NCBI RefSeq assembly: GCF_026968045.1
Contig: NZ_JAPVBQ010000002.1
Span: 112,933-176,932, forward strand
DNA from: Modestobacter sp. VKM Ac-2977
GTDB taxonomy: Bacteria; Actinomycetota; Actinomycetes; Mycobacteriales; Geodermatophilaceae
DNA: 64,000 nucleotides
Reading direction: 5' to 3'
Both the position numbers and the translations under genes were made by a program. This document shows, one piece after another, positions 1-8,565 of the stretch; position 1 is the first letter of the stretch, and every line of letters starts with the position of its first letter. Below the pieces are notes generated by a model. That model saw only the letters and a list, made by a program, of their open reading frames with translations. It was not told where the DNA came from and ran no database searches.

Positions 1-1515
1 GCGGACGACGCCGTCGAGGCCCTTGCCGCCGTCCGGGGACCGCTTGGTGATCCCGAAGGTGCCGTCGGCGATCGCCTGGATCAGGCCCTGCGGGTGTGCG
101 GCGATCCGCTCCAGCAGCTCGACCGCCTCGGTCAGCACGGTGTGCGCCCGGCGGTCGATGAAGCCGCCGGGCTGGGGGGCGAAGTCCTCGTGCAGGTTCC
201 CGGCGGCCTCGAGCACGTAGCGGACGTTGCGCAGCGCCAGGTCGCGGTCGCTCAACCAGGGGGTGACCACGGCCTCGGTCATCATCCCGACCAGCAGGAT
301 GCCCTGACCGGTCAGCGCCCCGGCCAGGTTGAAGAACCCGTCGAGCAGGTAGCCGCGGAACACGTCGCCGGTCATGTGCTTGGTCGGCGGCATCCACTTC
401 AGCGGCGCGTCCGGGAACAGCCCGCGGGCCAGCAGCGCGTGCGCCAGCTCCAGCCGGAACGACTCGGGGACGGCCGGGTCGATCTCGAAGGCGTGACCCA
501 GGCCCAGCTGCCAGTCCTCGAGGCCGGCCTCGTGCGCCAGCCGCTCGTTCAGCAGCTGGCTGACGGTGACGGTGTGCGCCTCGTCGACGGCGTCGGCGGT
601 GGTGAGGTAGTTGTCCTCGCCGGTGTTGATGATGATCCCGGCGCGGGCGTGCACCATCCGGCTGAACCGCTGGTCGACGAAGGTCCGGTGCGGGTTGATG
701 TCGCGGAAGAGGATCCCGTACATCGCGTCGTTGAGCATCATGTCCAGCCGCTCCAGCCCGGCCAGGACGGCGATCTCCGGCATGCACAGCCCGGAGGCGT
801 AGTTGGTCAGCCGGACGTAGCGGCCGAGCTCGGCGCTGACGTCGTCCAGCGCGGCCCGCATCAGCCGGAAGTTCTCCTGGGTGGCGTACGTGCCGGCGTA
901 GCCGGTGCGGGTGGCGCCCTCGGGCACGTAGTCCAGCAGCGACTGCCCGGTGGAGCGGATGACGGCGATGACGTCGGCCCCCGCGCGGGCGGCGGCCTGG
1001 GCCTGCGGGATGTCCTCGTGGATGTCGCCGGTGGCCACGATCAGGTAGATCCACGGACGGCGGGGTGGGTCGCCGTGGGTGGCCACCAGCTCCTCCCGCC
1101 GGGCCCGGTTGGCGTCGATCCGGGCGATCCCGGCACCGACGGCGGCGCGGGCGGCCTCCCGGGCCCGGTCGGCGGCGGCACCCTCGGGCACGGTGAACCG
1201 GGCGGTGCCGGCGCCGACCTGCTCGGCGAGGTCCTGCAGCGTGCCGCCGGAGCCCAGCGCGTGCCAGACCGGCAGGGCGACGCCGTGCTCCAGACCGACC
1301 TGGTCGCGGACCGCGTCCACCACGCGGTTCACCCACGGCACCTCGCCGTCGCCGTCCAGAGGGTCAGTGCCGGTCAACCCGGCCAGCCGCAGCGTGGCCC
1401 GTTCCACCGAGACGGTCGTGTAGGTCGCGGCCAGGTCCACCACCGGCGCCGCCGCCCGGGCGGCGAGCTCCCGCGCCCGCGCCACCAGCGCCTGGTCCAG
1501 CTGCAGTCGGCTCAT
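1..1515 (-). CDS. kamD: Lysine 5,6-aminomutase alpha subunit (partial, 3' end cut by window edge)
   Basis: KamD with KamE moves the terminal amino group of beta-L-lysine (or D-lysine) from C6 to C5, using adenosylcobalamin and PLP, in the cytoplasmic lysine-fermentation pathway. The 505 visible residues contain family-typical stretches such as YAGTYATQENFRLMRAAL and RLTNYASGLCMPEIAVLAGL, and the frame is open to the window edge with TKRSPDGGKGLDGVV near the expected C-terminus. The family is about 515-520 aa, so only a few residues are missing. The ATG is preceded by GGGGGAG. It is the third gene of a kdd-amidohydrolase-kamD operon, and kamE (the B12-binding subunit) is expected just outside the window. 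Confidence 0.93.
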   Translation of the reverse strand, partial: MSRLQLDQALVARARELAARAAAPVVDLAATYTTVSVERATLRLAGLTGTDPLDGDGEVPWVNRVVDAVRDQVGLEHGVALPVWHALGSGGTLQDLAEQVGAGTARFTVPEGAAADRAREAARAAVGAGIARIDANRARREELVATHGDPPRRPWIYLIVATGDIHEDIPQAQAAARAGADVIAVIRSTGQSLLDYVPEGATRTGYAGTYATQENFRLMRAALDDVSAELGRYVRLTNYASGLCMPEIAVLAGLERLDMMLNDAMYGILFRDINPHRTFVDQRFSRMVHARAGIIINTGEDNYLTTADAVDEAHTVTVSQLLNERLAHEAGLEDWQLGLGHAFEIDPAVPESFRLELAHALLARGLFPDAPLKWMPPTKHMTGDVFRGYLLDGFFNLAGALTGQGILLVGMMTEAVVTPWLSDRDLALRNVRYVLEAAGNLHEDFAPQPGGFIDRRAHTVLTEAVELLERIAAHPQGLIQAIADGTFGITKRSPDGGKGLDGVVR

Positions 1516-1555
1516 CGCACTCCCCCGTGTCGGGTCGGATCCGGGCAGGTGACGG

Positions 1556-3061
1556 TCAACACGGCTCCCCGGCGACGATCAGCTGGCGGCAGGTGGGGCG
1601 GGCGCGGGCGGCGAGGACGGCGGAGAGCGTCAGCTCGGTCGCCCACAGCGCCAGGTCCGCCGGCGCACCGACCGCCAGCGGCCCCTCCGGGTGCTCTGCG
1701 CGGATGGCGACCCAGCCGCCGTGCGTCGCCGCGTCGAAGGCGTCGAACGGGCGCATGCCGGAGCCGGGGGTGGTGTGGTCGACCGCGGCGTGCACCCCGC
1801 CCCACGGGTCCAGCGGGGTGACTGGGGCGTCGCTGCCGATGGCGACCGCCACCCCGGCGTCGACGAGGTCGGCCAGCGGGTTGCAGCCGGCGGCCCGCTC
1901 GGCGCCCAGCCGCTCGGCGTACATGCCGGCCGGCCCGCCCCAGGCTGCGTCGAAGGCGGGCTGGACGCTGGCGACCATCCCCCACCGGTGGAGCTGGTCG
2001 ATCGCGGCGTCGCCGACCATCTCCACGTGCTCCAGGCGGTGCCGGCAGGCCCGGACGGCGTCCCGGCCCAGCTCCGCGACGACCGCGCCGACCGCGACCA
2101 GCACCTGGTCGACGGCGGCGTCCCCGATGCAGTGGAACCCGGCCTGCAGCCCGGCGACGGTGCAGGCGCGGACGTGCTCGACGAGGGCCGCGGTGTCGAA
2201 GCGCAGCGCGCCGGTGGTCTCCGGCCGGTCGGCGTAGGGGATGCTCAGCGCCGCGGTGTGCGAGCCGAACGCGCCGTCGCAGAACAGGTCACCGCCGGCG
2301 CCGGCCAGCCGGAGCTCCCGGACGACGTCCAGCCCGCCGCGCTCGGACAGCTCGCCCCAGTACCCGACCACCCGCGGCCCGGGCGCCTCGGTGGCCAGCG
2401 CGAGCAGGCCGGCCAGGTCCTCGGCGCTGGACACCTCCGGGCCGGCCATCTCGTGCACGCTGCCGATGCCCAGCGCGGCCGCGGCGTCCAGGGTGGCCCG
2501 CTGGGCGCTGCGCCGCTGGCCCGGCGGCACCGACCCGTAGGCGGCCTGGCGGGCAGCGTGGTGGGCATCGAGCCGCAGCCGGCCGTCGGGGCTGTACCCG
2601 GGCAGCTCGGTGATGCCGGGCACCCGGTCCAGCAGGGCGGTGGAGACCGTGGCCGAGTGCACGTCGACCCGGGCCAGGTAGGCCGGCCGCTCCCCCACCA
2701 CCGCGTCGAGGTCGTGCCGGGTGAGCCCGCGGCCCTCGGGCCAGGCGGTCTCGTCCCAGCCGGTGCCGAGCACCGTGCCGGTGGGGGCGGCGGTGGTCTG
2801 GGCGGTGACGCCGGTCAGCGCGGACCGCAGGCTGTCGGCGCCGTGCAGGTCCAGCCCGGTCAGCGCCAGGCCGGTGGCGGTGGCGTGCACGTGGGCGTCG
2901 ACGAACGCAGGGGTCAGCAGCGCTCCCCCGCCGTCCAGCACCCGGCCGGCCGTGGGTGCATCGGTTACGGCACCCAGCCAGGCGATCCGCCCGTCGACGA
3001 CGTGGACGGCACGGCCGGGCCGGTCGCCGACCGTCACGTCCCGGATGAGCAGCCCGCTCAC
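1556..3061 (-). CDS. YtcJ-type amidohydrolase (metal-dependent hydrolase)
   Basis: A 501-aa amidohydrolase-superfamily protein of the YtcJ/NfdA group, whose members include N-substituted formamide deformylases. FVDAHVHATATG (about residues 53-64) carries the HxH metal site, HCIGDAAVDQ and HRLEHVEM hold further metal histidines, and AIGSDAPVTPLDPW holds the late Asp. No signal peptide is visible, so it is cytoplasmic. Its start overlaps the stop of kdd by 4 bp (ATGA), showing translational coupling with the lysine pathway. No such enzyme belongs to the known pathway. The substrate is unknown; an N-acyl or formyl lysine derivative is only a guess. Confidence 0.85.
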   Translation of the reverse strand: MSGLLIRDVTVGDRPGRAVHVVDGRIAWLGAVTDAPTAGRVLDGGGALLTPAFVDAHVHATATGLALTGLDLHGADSLRSALTGVTAQTTAAPTGTVLGTGWDETAWPEGRGLTRHDLDAVVGERPAYLARVDVHSATVSTALLDRVPGITELPGYSPDGRLRLDAHHAARQAAYGSVPPGQRRSAQRATLDAAAALGIGSVHEMAGPEVSSAEDLAGLLALATEAPGPRVVGYWGELSERGGLDVVRELRLAGAGGDLFCDGAFGSHTAALSIPYADRPETTGALRFDTAALVEHVRACTVAGLQAGFHCIGDAAVDQVLVAVGAVVAELGRDAVRACRHRLEHVEMVGDAAIDQLHRWGMVASVQPAFDAAWGGPAGMYAERLGAERAAGCNPLADLVDAGVAVAIGSDAPVTPLDPWGGVHAAVDHTTPGSGMRPFDAFDAATHGGWVAIRAEHPEGPLAVGAPADLALWATELTLSAVLAARARPTCRQLIVAGEPC

Positions 3062-4101
3062 GAGGCGCGGACCCGGGGCTCGATCAGCGACCGCACACCC
3101 GGCGAGTGCCGGTAGAGGTCCATCGCCAGGGCTGCGTGCCCCGGCGTGTAGCCGTTGCCCACGAGCATCGTCACGTCCGCCGCCATCCCCTCAGCTCCCA
3201 GGGCCGCCGCCGAGAAGGACGTGGCCATGGAGAAGAAGACCACGGTGCCGCCGTCGGCCGTCGCGAGGACCGCCCCGTGCTCGGCGCCGGGGGCGTCGAC
3301 GCAGACGACGGTGACGTCGACCGGCTGACCGACCGCGGCGGCGACGGCGAGCGGGTCGGTGGCGTCGGCCACGACCACCTCGTCGGCCAGCCGCGCCGCC
3401 CGCAGCGCCGTGGCCTCCCGCTCGTCGCGGACCACGCCCACCAGCCGGCCCGCACGGGCGTCCCGGGCGGCGGCCAGGCTCAGACAGCCGGACTTGCCGG
3501 CCGCGCCAAGGACGGCGACCGAGGGCCGGTGACCCGAGCGGTGCACGACCCGCTCGGTGGCCGCCGGGGCGCCGCAGACGTCGAGCACCGCCAGCGCCAC
3601 CTCCTGGGGCAGGTCGTCGGGGAGGACGGCGGCGATCGAGCGGGCGAACAGGATCGCCGTCCCGGCCGTGGGCACCTGCTCGCTGCGGCCGTCCCACTGC
3701 GCCAGGCCGTCGGTGAGCCGCAGCGGGGTGAGGGTGAGGGAGACGAGGGTGGCCACCTGCTGACCGGGTTCCAGGCCGAGCGGGGAGTCGTCGCCCACCT
3801 CGTCGACGACGCCGATGAGCATCCCGCCCGAGCCGGTGACCGGGTTGTGCATCTTGCCCCGGCTCCCGACGATCCCGAGCACGGCGGCGCGCACCCGGTC
3901 GCCGTCCCCGTCGTGCTCCTCGGCCAGCTGCCGGTAGGAGGCGGCGTCGAGGTTGAGCCGCTGCACGGCGATGCGGACCTCGTCCGGGCCGATCCGCGGG
4001 TCGGCGTCCAGCCGGTGGGCTGCCTGGGGCAGCACGCCGGCCGGTTCGAGCACCCGGTGCACGCCGAGGCTGCGGTGCAGTGCGTTCATCGCCACCGTCA
4101 T
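3058..4101 (-). CDS. kdd: L-erythro-3,5-diaminohexanoate dehydrogenase
   Basis: Kdd oxidatively deaminates 3,5-diaminohexanoate to 5-amino-3-oxohexanoate with NAD(P), the step after the two lysine aminomutases. The 347-aa protein matches the family in length and has the diagnostic segments GSRGKMHNPVTGSGGMLIG and LGAAGKSGCLSLAAARDARA (the Rossmann glycine-rich loop, about residues 198-217). A GTG/ATG choice near the start leaves two possible ATGs (4101 or 4089). It heads the minus-strand operon and is divergent from kamA across 118 bp that hold a candidate operator. Confidence 0.93.
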   Translation of the reverse strand: MTVAMNALHRSLGVHRVLEPAGVLPQAAHRLDADPRIGPDEVRIAVQRLNLDAASYRQLAEEHDGDGDRVRAAVLGIVGSRGKMHNPVTGSGGMLIGVVDEVGDDSPLGLEPGQQVATLVSLTLTPLRLTDGLAQWDGRSEQVPTAGTAILFARSIAAVLPDDLPQEVALAVLDVCGAPAATERVVHRSGHRPSVAVLGAAGKSGCLSLAAARDARAGRLVGVVRDEREATALRAARLADEVVVADATDPLAVAAAVGQPVDVTVVCVDAPGAEHGAVLATADGGTVVFFSMATSFSAAALGAEGMAADVTMLVGNGYTPGHAALAMDLYRHSPGVRSLIEPRVRAS

Positions 4102-4113
4102 CCCTTCGTCGTT

Positions 4114-4130
4114 TCCGGTTCGATACCGGA
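4114..4130. promoter_or_regulatory. Inverted repeat between kdd and kamA
   Basis: TCCGGT-TCGAT-ACCGGA is a perfect 6-bp inverted repeat with a 5-bp spacer, 12 bp upstream of kdd and about 90 bp upstream of kamA. Its place between two divergent pathway genes suggests a regulator binding site controlling both. No regulator gene is adjacent in the window. Confidence 0.45.
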
Positions 4131-4219
4131 GAACCTATCGCCATGTGCCCCTGATGCCGCACTTCTTCCCGTAGGGTCGCGGTGTCGGAGTCGAAGACGT
4201 CGCGCGGACAGGAGTTCCG

Positions 4220-5587
4220 GTGCTGGAGCAGCCCTACGAGTACACCGCCCGTGAGCTCGTCGAGCCCGACTGGCGGCGGTTGCCCGGCTTCGCCGGGGTC
4301 ACCGACGAGGACTGGCGCAGCGCCCAGTGGCAGCGCGCGCACTGCGTGAAGAACGTGCGTCAGCTGCGCGGCGTGTACGGCGACCTGCTGGACGAGTCGT
4401 TCTACGCCGACGTCGAGGCCGACCAGGCCGGGCGGGCGACGATGTCGCTGCTGCTGCCGCCGCAGATGCTCAACACGATGGTGCCCGCGGCGCTGCCCTC
4501 GACCGCCGCGATGCTCGCCGACCCGGTGCGCCGCTACATGCTCCCGGTCGCCTCCGACCGGCTGCCCGGCGACGAGGCGAGCCACCCCCACGCGGCCCGC
4601 GACTCGCTGCACGAGCACGAGATGTGGGCCGTCGAGGGCCTCACCCACCGCTACCCGACCAAGGTGCTGGCCGAGCTGCTGTCCACCTGCCCGCAGTACT
4701 GCGGGCACTGCACCCGGATGGACCTGGTCGGCAACTCCACCCCGGCGGTGGACAAGCTCCGGTTCGACCTGAAGCCGGTCGACCGGCAGGCCGAGATGCT
4801 CGCCTACCTGCGCCGCACCCCGGGCGTCCGGGACGTCGTCGTCTCCGGTGGCGACGTGGCCAACCTGCCGTTCAAGAACCTGGCCGCGTTCGTCGAGGGA
4901 CTGCTGGAGATCGACTCGATCCGCGACGTCCGGCTCGCCTCCAAGGCGCTGATGGGCCTCCCCCAGCACTGGCTGCAGCCGGAGGTCGTCGACGGGATGG
5001 GCCGGCTGGCGGCCCTCGCGCGGGCACGCGGCGTCGCGCTGGCGGTGCACACCCACGTCAACGCCGCCCAGTCGGTGACCCCGCTGGTCGCCGAGGCCAC
5101 CCGGGCACTGCTGGCGGCCGGGGTGCGCGACGTGCGCAACCAGGGCGTGCTGCTGGCCGGCGTGAACGCCACCGCCGGGCAGCTGCTGGACCTGTGCTTC
5201 GCGCTGCTCGACGGCGCCTCGATCACGCCCTACTACTTCTACATGTGCGACATGATCCCCAGCGCCGAGCACTGGCGGGTCTCGCTGGGCACGGCGCAAA
5301 CGCTGCAGCACGACGTCATGGGCTACCTGCCGGGCTTCGCGACGCCGAGGATCGTGTGCGACGTGCCCTACGTCGGCAAGCGCTGGGTGCACCAGGTCGC
5401 CGAGTACGACCGCGAGCGCGGCATCTCCTACTGGACGAAGAACTACCGCACCGGCATCGAGCGCGCCGACGCCGACGCCCTCGACCGCCGCCACGCCTAC
5501 TACGACCCGATCGCCGGCCTGCCCGCCGAGGGGCGCGCCTGGTGGGCCGCTCAGCGCGACCGTCAGCTCACCCCCACCGGCTGCTGA
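4220..5587 (+). CDS. kamA: Lysine 2,3-aminomutase (radical SAM, PLP)
   Basis: KamA interconverts L-lysine and L-beta-lysine using a 4Fe-4S cluster, SAM and PLP. The 455-aa protein has the radical SAM triad C157-x3-C161-x2-C164 (in TCPQYCGHCTR). Asp344 in YMCDMIP and Asp381 in VCDVPYVGK align with the two aspartates that bind the lysine epsilon-amine in the clostridial enzyme. This favours lysine over glutamate as substrate. Lys387 is the candidate PLP lysine; the spacing from Asp381 is one residue shorter than in the clostridial enzyme. GTG start with AGGAG at 4210-4214. Divergent from kdd and followed by a hairpin element that begins in its stop codon. Confidence 0.93.
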   Translation: MLEQPYEYTARELVEPDWRRLPGFAGVTDEDWRSAQWQRAHCVKNVRQLRGVYGDLLDESFYADVEADQAGRATMSLLLPPQMLNTMVPAALPSTAAMLADPVRRYMLPVASDRLPGDEASHPHAARDSLHEHEMWAVEGLTHRYPTKVLAELLSTCPQYCGHCTRMDLVGNSTPAVDKLRFDLKPVDRQAEMLAYLRRTPGVRDVVVSGGDVANLPFKNLAAFVEGLLEIDSIRDVRLASKALMGLPQHWLQPEVVDGMGRLAALARARGVALAVHTHVNAAQSVTPLVAEATRALLAAGVRDVRNQGVLLAGVNATAGQLLDLCFALLDGASITPYYFYMCDMIPSAEHWRVSLGTAQTLQHDVMGYLPGFATPRIVCDVPYVGKRWVHQVAEYDRERGISYWTKNYRTGIERADADALDRRHAYYDPIAGLPAEGRAWWAAQRDRQLTPTGC

Positions 5588-5649
5588 AGGACCCCGCTGC
5601 CCCCCCAACCACCCGCAGGCTCGTGTCGGGTCCCTGCAGCGGGGCCGTA
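5585..5649 (-). repeat. Hairpin repeat copy A (3' end of kamA)
   Basis: Starting at the kamA stop, TGAAGGACCCC is followed by a C-rich stretch and GCAGGCTCG. The terminal arms CCCCGCTGC (5592-5600) and GCAGCGGGG (5636-5644) are perfectly complementary. This is the reverse complement of copies B-E, so it reads the same way relative to its upstream gene. It is a likely transcription terminator or mRNA 3'-end structure. A further GC-rich segment ending in TTTT follows at 5650-5660. Confidence 0.8.
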
Positions 5650-5691
5650 GGCGGGGTTTTCGACCGGGCGGACGGCGGTAGGCACGGTTGG

Positions 5692-6204
5692 GTGGAACTG
5701 CTGTGCACCGACCGGCTGCGGCTGCGGGCCTGGACGACGGACGACGCCGACCTCGCCCGCCTCGCCGACCTGTACAGCCGGGACGAGGTGACCCGCTGGC
5801 TGGGCGGTGCACCCACGGTGTCGCCCGCCGAGCTGGTCGAGCGCTGGCGGCTGGTGCACCAGCTGGACCCGGCGCACGGGTGCTGGGCGATCGAGCCGCG
5901 CAGCGGGGGCCCACCGGCGGGCACGGTGCTGCTCAAGCCCCTCCCCCAGGGCGTCGGTGAGGTCGAGGTCGGCTGGCACCTGCACCCGGACAGCTGGCGG
6001 CTCGGCTACGCCACCGAGGCGGCCCGGGCGGTCGTCGACCGCGCGTTCGAGGACGGGCTGCTGGAGGTCTACGCCGTCGTCCGGCCGGGCAACCAGGCCT
6101 CGCTGCGGGTCTGTCAGAAGCTGGGCATGCAGCCGCTGGGCCGCACCACCCGCTGGTACGGCACCGAGCTGGAGGCCTTCCGGCTCGAGGCACCACCGGA
6201 CTGA
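5692..6204 (+). CDS. GNAT-family N-acetyltransferase
   Basis: A 170-aa protein of the RimJ/RimL type. It begins ELLCTDRLRLRAWTTDDAD, shows the acetyl-CoA region EVEVGWHLHPDSWRLGYATE followed by AARAVVDRAF, and ends with NQASLRVCQKLGMQ, the typical motif C/D end. These enzymes acetylate amino groups of proteins or small molecules; the target is unknown. The GTG at 5692 was chosen because the homologous N-terminus starts there. A weak -10 (TAGGCA) lies 7 bp upstream, and no Shine-Dalgarno is visible. The next gene starts 12 bp downstream, probably co-transcribed. Confidence 0.85.
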   Translation: MELLCTDRLRLRAWTTDDADLARLADLYSRDEVTRWLGGAPTVSPAELVERWRLVHQLDPAHGCWAIEPRSGGPPAGTVLLKPLPQGVGEVEVGWHLHPDSWRLGYATEAARAVVDRAFEDGLLEVYAVVRPGNQASLRVCQKLGMQPLGRTTRWYGTELEAFRLEAPPD

Positions 6205-6216
6205 GCGGAGGGCGCC

Positions 6217-7653
6217 GTGGAGTGGTTCGCCGACCCGGGCGCCTGGTGGGGCCGTTGGCTCTTCACCCGGGGCCTCGCGCTGGTCTACCTGATCGCGTTC
6301 GTCGCCGCGCTGCGCCAGGGGCGGGCGCTGCTCGGCACCCACGGCCTGACCCCGGTCCCCCGGTACCTGGAGCGGACCTCCTGGAAGCGCGCGCCCAGCC
6401 TGTTCCACCTGCACTGGTCCGACCGGTTCTTCGCCGGCTGCTGCTGGACCGGCATCGCGCTCTCCGTCGCCGCCCTCGGTGGGCTGGCCGACCGACTGCC
6501 GCTGGCCGGCTGGATGGCGCTGTGGGCGGTGCTCTGGGCGCTCTACCTGTCGATCGTGGACGTCGGGCAGATCTGGTACGGCTTCGGCTGGGAGTCGCTG
6601 CTGCTGGAGGCCGGGTTCCTCGCCGTCTTCCTCGGCCCGGCGCACGTCGCACCACCCGTGCTGGGCATGTGGCTGCTGCGCTGGCTGCTCTTCCGGCTGG
6701 AGCTCGGCGCCGGGTTGATCAAGATGCGCGGTGACCGTTGCTGGCGGGAGCTGACCTGCCTGGACTGGCACCACGAGACCCAGCCGATGCCGAACCCGCT
6801 GAGCTGGTGGTTCCACCGGCTCAGCCCGCGGCTGCACCGGGTGGAGACGTTGGCCAACCACGTCACCCAGCTGGTCGTCGTGTTCGGGCTGCTGGCACCG
6901 CAGCCGATCGCCGGGGTGGCGGCGCTGGTCATCGTGGTCACCCAGGGGTACCTGCTGATCAGCGGCAACTTCGCCTGGCTCAACGCGCTGACCCTGGTGC
7001 TGGCCCTGTCGGTGGTCGACGGGCGCTGGCTGGCCGCCGTCCTGCCCGTCGACCGCCCCGACGAGCTCTCCTCCCCCACCTGGTTCGTCGGCGTGGGGAT
7101 CGGGCTGGCGGTGCTGGTCGCCGTGCTCAGCGTGGCGCCGGTGCGGAACATGCTGTCCCCGGGGCAGCGGATGAACACCAGCTTCGACCCGCTGCGGCTG
7201 GTGAACAGCTACGGCGCCTTCGGCTCGGTGACCAAGGTGCGCCGGGAGCTGGTGGTCGAGGCCACCGACGGCACCGGGCCGGACGCCGTGTGGCGGGAGT
7301 ACGAGTTCCGCGGCAAGCCCGGCGACGTCCACCGCCGTCCGCCCCAGTGGGCGCCCTACCACCTGCGGCTGGACTGGCTGATGTGGTTCGTGGCCCTCTC
7401 CCCCGCCTACGGCCGGGCCTGGCTGCTGCCCTTCCTCGGCAAGCTGCTGGACGCCGACCCGGCCACCCTGCGGCTGCTGCGCTCGGCACCGTTCGGCACC
7501 GACCGCCCCGCCGCGGTGCGGGTGCTCGTCTACCGCTATCGGTTCACCACCCGCCAGGAAAGACGGGAGACCGGGGCCTGGTGGCACCGCAGCTACGAAC
7601 GGGAGATGGTCGCCCCGCTCACCGCCGACGACGTCGGCGCGCGGGTGCGCTGA
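6217..7653 (+). CDS. Lipase maturation factor family membrane protein
   Basis: A 478-aa multi-pass membrane protein of the LMF family (vertebrate LMF1 assists lipase folding in the ER; the bacterial role is unknown). The N-terminal 300 residues hold several hydrophobic segments (for example LALVYLIAFVAAL and WMALWAVLWALYLSIVDV). The C-terminal part carries the conserved block WREYEFRGKPGD, QWAPYHLRLDWLMWFVAL and a final basic region. The GTG start has GGAGG 6 bp upstream. Its stop is 3 bp from that of the convergent acyltransferase gene. Confidence 0.88.
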   Translation: MEWFADPGAWWGRWLFTRGLALVYLIAFVAALRQGRALLGTHGLTPVPRYLERTSWKRAPSLFHLHWSDRFFAGCCWTGIALSVAALGGLADRLPLAGWMALWAVLWALYLSIVDVGQIWYGFGWESLLLEAGFLAVFLGPAHVAPPVLGMWLLRWLLFRLELGAGLIKMRGDRCWRELTCLDWHHETQPMPNPLSWWFHRLSPRLHRVETLANHVTQLVVVFGLLAPQPIAGVAALVIVVTQGYLLISGNFAWLNALTLVLALSVVDGRWLAAVLPVDRPDELSSPTWFVGVGIGLAVLVAVLSVAPVRNMLSPGQRMNTSFDPLRLVNSYGAFGSVTKVRRELVVEATDGTGPDAVWREYEFRGKPGDVHRRPPQWAPYHLRLDWLMWFVALSPAYGRAWLLPFLGKLLDADPATLRLLRSAPFGTDRPAAVRVLVYRYRFTTRQERRETGAWWHRSYEREMVAPLTADDVGARVR

Positions 7654-7656
7654 GGC

Positions 7657-8523
7657 TCAGCGGCGGACGCGACCCAGCAGCGCCTTGGCCCGGGCCAGCG
7701 GGTGCGGGGCCTTGACCCGCGTCCGGTTGCCGGCGGCGTAGTCGGCGTCGTTGATCGCGGCCACCTCCGGGGTCGGGGCGCTGCCGCCCAGGTGGGCCGG
7801 CTGCCACCAGCGGTCGCCGTCCCCGGCCGGCTGGTCCGGGTAGGTGCGCTGCGCCTCGTCCAGCAGCTCCACCATCGCCGCCTTGGTGCGGCGGAGCAGG
7901 GCCTGCGGCTTCTCCCCCGGCTCGGGGACGATCGGCTCGCCGATGATCACCGTCACCGGGACGTCCCGGCGCAGCACCACCTTGTGTGCCTTGGTGGCGA
8001 TGCGCTGCCCGCCCCAGACTGCAGCGGGGAGGATCGGTACCCCGGCCTGGACCGCCATCCGGGCCGCCCCGGCCTTGACCTCCTTGACGGTGAACGAGGT
8101 GCTGATCGTCGCCTCGGGGAAGATCCCGACGAGGTGGCCGTCCTCCAGCGCCCGGACGGCGGCGTCGAACGCCGAGGCGCCGGCCTTGCGGTCGACCGGG
8201 ATGTGCTGCATGGCGCGCATGAAGGGCCCGGCGAACCAGTGCCCGAAGATCGCGGCCTTCGCCATGAACCGCACCAGCCGGTGCTGCGGCAGCGCGGCCA
8301 GGCCCAGATAGGTGAAGTCCAGGTAGGAGACGTGGTTGCTGCAGATGACCGCGCCACCCGTGGCCGGGACGTGCTCGGCTCCGCGGATGTCGAAGCGGAA
8401 GCGGAACAGCCGGAAGACGACCAGCACGAGCCGGATCACCGACCGGTAGGGGCGGTCCCGAGGGTCCGGCTTCGGCCCGAACAGGTCTCGGCGGACGACG
8501 TCGCCCCAGCTGGCCGTGTGCAT
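7657..8523 (-). CDS. 1-acyl-sn-glycerol-3-phosphate acyltransferase-like (PlsC family)
   Basis: A 288-aa lysophospholipid acyltransferase-type protein. The catalytic H64-x4-D69 is in NHVSYLDF, and FPEATIS (135-141) is the glycerol-phosphate binding block. It most likely transfers an acyl chain to lysophosphatidate or a related acceptor at the membrane. A C-terminal extension of about 60 residues is rich in Ala, Gly and Pro. The promoter element TAGGGT sits exactly 6 bases before the ATG, so the mRNA is probably leaderless. The substrate cannot be told from sequence, because actinobacteria carry several paralogues. Confidence 0.85.
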   Translation of the reverse strand: MHTASWGDVVRRDLFGPKPDPRDRPYRSVIRLVLVVFRLFRFRFDIRGAEHVPATGGAVICSNHVSYLDFTYLGLAALPQHRLVRFMAKAAIFGHWFAGPFMRAMQHIPVDRKAGASAFDAAVRALEDGHLVGIFPEATISTSFTVKEVKAGAARMAVQAGVPILPAAVWGGQRIATKAHKVVLRRDVPVTVIIGEPIVPEPGEKPQALLRRTKAAMVELLDEAQRTYPDQPAGDGDRWWQPAHLGGSAPTPEVAAINDADYAAGNRTRVKAPHPLARAKALLGRVRR

Positions 8524-8529
8524 GGGCGG

Positions 8530-8535
8530 ACCCTA
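8530..8535 (-). promoter_or_regulatory. -10 element of the PlsC-like gene (leaderless)
   Basis: TAGGGT on the minus strand, six bases before the ATG at 8523. It fits the TANNNT-N6-start pattern seen at many genes in this window. Confidence 0.6.
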
Positions 8536-8565
8536 ACCAACCCGGTCGCGCGCGGCGTTCCGGCC

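Noticed and set aside
7648-7662. CGCTGAGGCTCAGCG palindrome between the convergent LMF and PlsC-like genes as a terminator
   Set aside because: The loop would be a single base, so it cannot fold as a hairpin of full length; it is mostly two facing stop codons.
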